DNA of 64,000 nucleotides, taken from NCBI GenBank assembly GCA_000620205.1, contig JHVP01000007.1:1-64000 (forward strand), read 5' to 3'. Of the stretch, positions 63,095 to 64,000 are shown piece by piece; the first letter of the stretch is position 1; each line of letters starts with the position of its first letter. The translations under genes and the position numbers were made by a program. Source of the stretch: Geodermatophilaceae bacterium URHA0031. GTDB taxonomy: Bacteria > Actinomycetota > Actinomycetes > Mycobacteriales > Geodermatophilaceae. Below the pieces are notes generated by a model, which made no database searches, was not told where the DNA came from, and saw only the letters and a list, made by a program, of their open reading frames with translations.

Positions 63095-64000
63095 GGGCCG
63101 CCCGGTGACCGGCCGGGCTGGTCCCGGTCACCCGCCGGAACGCGGTGCTGAGCGCGAACGGGGTGGCGTACCCGACCCGCCGGGCGATCCCGGCGACGGT
63201 GAGCGCGGGGTCGGCGAGCAGGTCGGCGGCGAGCGCGATCCGCCAGCCGGTGAGGTAGCTCATCGGGGGCTCGCCGACGAGGTCGGTGAACCGCCGGGCC
63301 AGCGTTGCCCGGGAGACACCGACCGTGGCGGCCATCGAGGCGACGGTCCACGGCTCGGCCGGGCGGTCGTGGACGAGGCGGAGCGCCGGACCCACCACCG
63401 GGTCGCCGTGGGCCAGGTACCAGCCGGGCGCGCCGGTGCCGGGCTGGGCCGCCCAGGCGCGCAACGCGCTGACCAGGGCGACGTCGAGCAGCCGGTCCAG
63501 CACCGCTTCCTGGCCGGGGGCGTCCCGGGCCATCTCCGTGGCCAGCAGCGCGGTGACGGCACCAGTGGCCTCGTCGGGCCGGACGACGACCAGCGCGGGC
63601 AGCGCCCGCACCAGCCGCTCGCCGACGGCGCCGGGCACGGTGTAGGTGCCGGTGAGCAGGGTGGTCTCGCCGTCGGCGTCGTTGCCCCAGGAGCGGGTGC
63701 CCAGGCCGGCCATCACCGCCGCGCCCAGCGGGGTGCACACCTGCCCGGGTCCGATCGCCACCTGCGGAGCCGTCGCCGGGTCGTCGGCCACCGTGTACGG
63801 CTCCGGCCCGCGCAGCAGGGCGACGGCACCGGTGCCCAGCTGCTCCGCCCGTCCGCCGCTGAGCACCCACGCCGACCCGCGCAGCACCGCCAGCACCGTC
63901 AGCGGCGCCTCGTCGGCGATCCGCATCGACCAGGGCGCGCGGAGCACCGAGCGCAGCAGGAAGGCGCCGCTTGCCCGTGGCCCGTTGAGGAGGGCGGAGA
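63084..64000 (-). CDS. AraC-family regulator with cupin sensor, N-terminus outside window
   Basis: A regulator of the AraC_binding/Cupin_6 type. The frame remains open to the window edge, where it reads SALLNGPRASGAFLLRSVLRAPWSM, typical of this family's N-terminus, so the start lies outside. The cupin sensor occupies the first ~160 residues; the HTH pair is at the C-terminus (WTVASMAATVGVSRATLARRFTDLVG and LTVAGIARRVGYATPFALSTAFRRVTGTSPAGHR). Such proteins often control a divergent oxidoreductase gene, here not visible. Its target is unknown. Confidence 0.9.
   Translation of the reverse strand, partial: SALLNGPRASGAFLLRSVLRAPWSMRIADEAPLTVLAVLRGSAWVLSGGRAEQLGTGAVALLRGPEPYTVADDPATAPQVAIGPGQVCTPLGAAVMAGLGTRSWGNDADGETTLLTGTYTVPGAVGERLVRALPALVVVRPDEATGAVTALLATEMARDAPGQEAVLDRLLDVALVSALRAWAAQPGTGAPGWYLAHGDPVVGPALRLVHDRPAEPWTVASMAATVGVSRATLARRFTDLVGEPPMSYLTGWRIALAADLLADPALTVAGIARRVGYATPFALSTAFRRVTGTSPAGHRAALRG

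Overview
The window is 64 kb of very GC-rich DNA with dense short-spaced genes, many GTG starts and 4-bp stop/start overlaps. Mycothiol deacetylase MshB, a 7Fe FdxA next to DapC, an SdhCAB complex of the actinobacterial type, an HNH/DUF222 endonuclease, GAF-ANTAR and DUF559 proteins and a Cys-type sulfur-assimilation leader peptide all point to an actinobacterium. The flavour (DUF222, DUF559, GT9, TldD/TldE next to CsbD) suggests Geodermatophilaceae (Blastococcus, Modestobacter or Geodermatophilus); the family is an inference. No rRNA, tRNA or CRISPR array was recognised.

Layout. 1-1911: the tail of an HNH endonuclease gene and ychF. 1893-7455: a decayed integrative element inserted in the 3' end of ychF. 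It is bounded by a 20-bp direct repeat, has short AGTCCGCA arm-type repeats inside both ends, and carries an N-terminally truncated tyrosine integrase, a PH-domain protein, a fragment of a PheS-like ligase, a secreted sugar-isomerase-like protein and a low-GC membrane protein with a glycan-binding-like domain. 7603-10399: a RibD/DHFR-like reductase and an ArsR regulator with its MFS exporter, preceded by a promoter and operator. 10503-19093: a carbohydrate cluster with two dehydrogenases and five glycosyltransferases in three translationally coupled groups.

19174-22977: a GAF-ANTAR regulator, a LURP-one-like protein and, on the minus strand, a retron-type reverse transcriptase. A perfect 15-bp inverted repeat encloses a 161-nt structured segment ending 13 nt before the RT start. 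This is the layout of a retron msr-msd RNA and is the most interesting signal in the window. 22968-31408: housekeeping and accessory genes (flavin oxidoreductase, NlpC/P60 hydrolase, DHA2 exporter, adenosine/adenine deaminase, small enzymes). 31474-39083: a nucleotidyltransferase, sdhCAB, a molybdenum oxidoreductase with a flavin reductase, an iron-siderophore binding lipoprotein under a near-consensus IdeR/DtxR box, and an FNT channel. 39084-43874: DUF1990, a HipA-like kinase/DUF3037 pair and small enzymes.

43961-47575: the sulfur-assimilation operon (Rrf2 regulator, leader peptide, sulfite reductase, zinc-ribbon protein, APS reductase) plus a pterin dehydratase. 47602-52553: an SRPBCC-NUDIX fusion, a DUF559 nuclease flanked by five copies of a palindromic 24-bp-period repeat, TldE/TldD and CsbD. 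52942-59352: a complete oligopeptide-type ABC importer with strong hairpins between the binding protein and the permeases. 59510-64000: mshB, a small membrane protein, a GNAT enzyme, fdxA-dapC and an AraC regulator cut by the window end.
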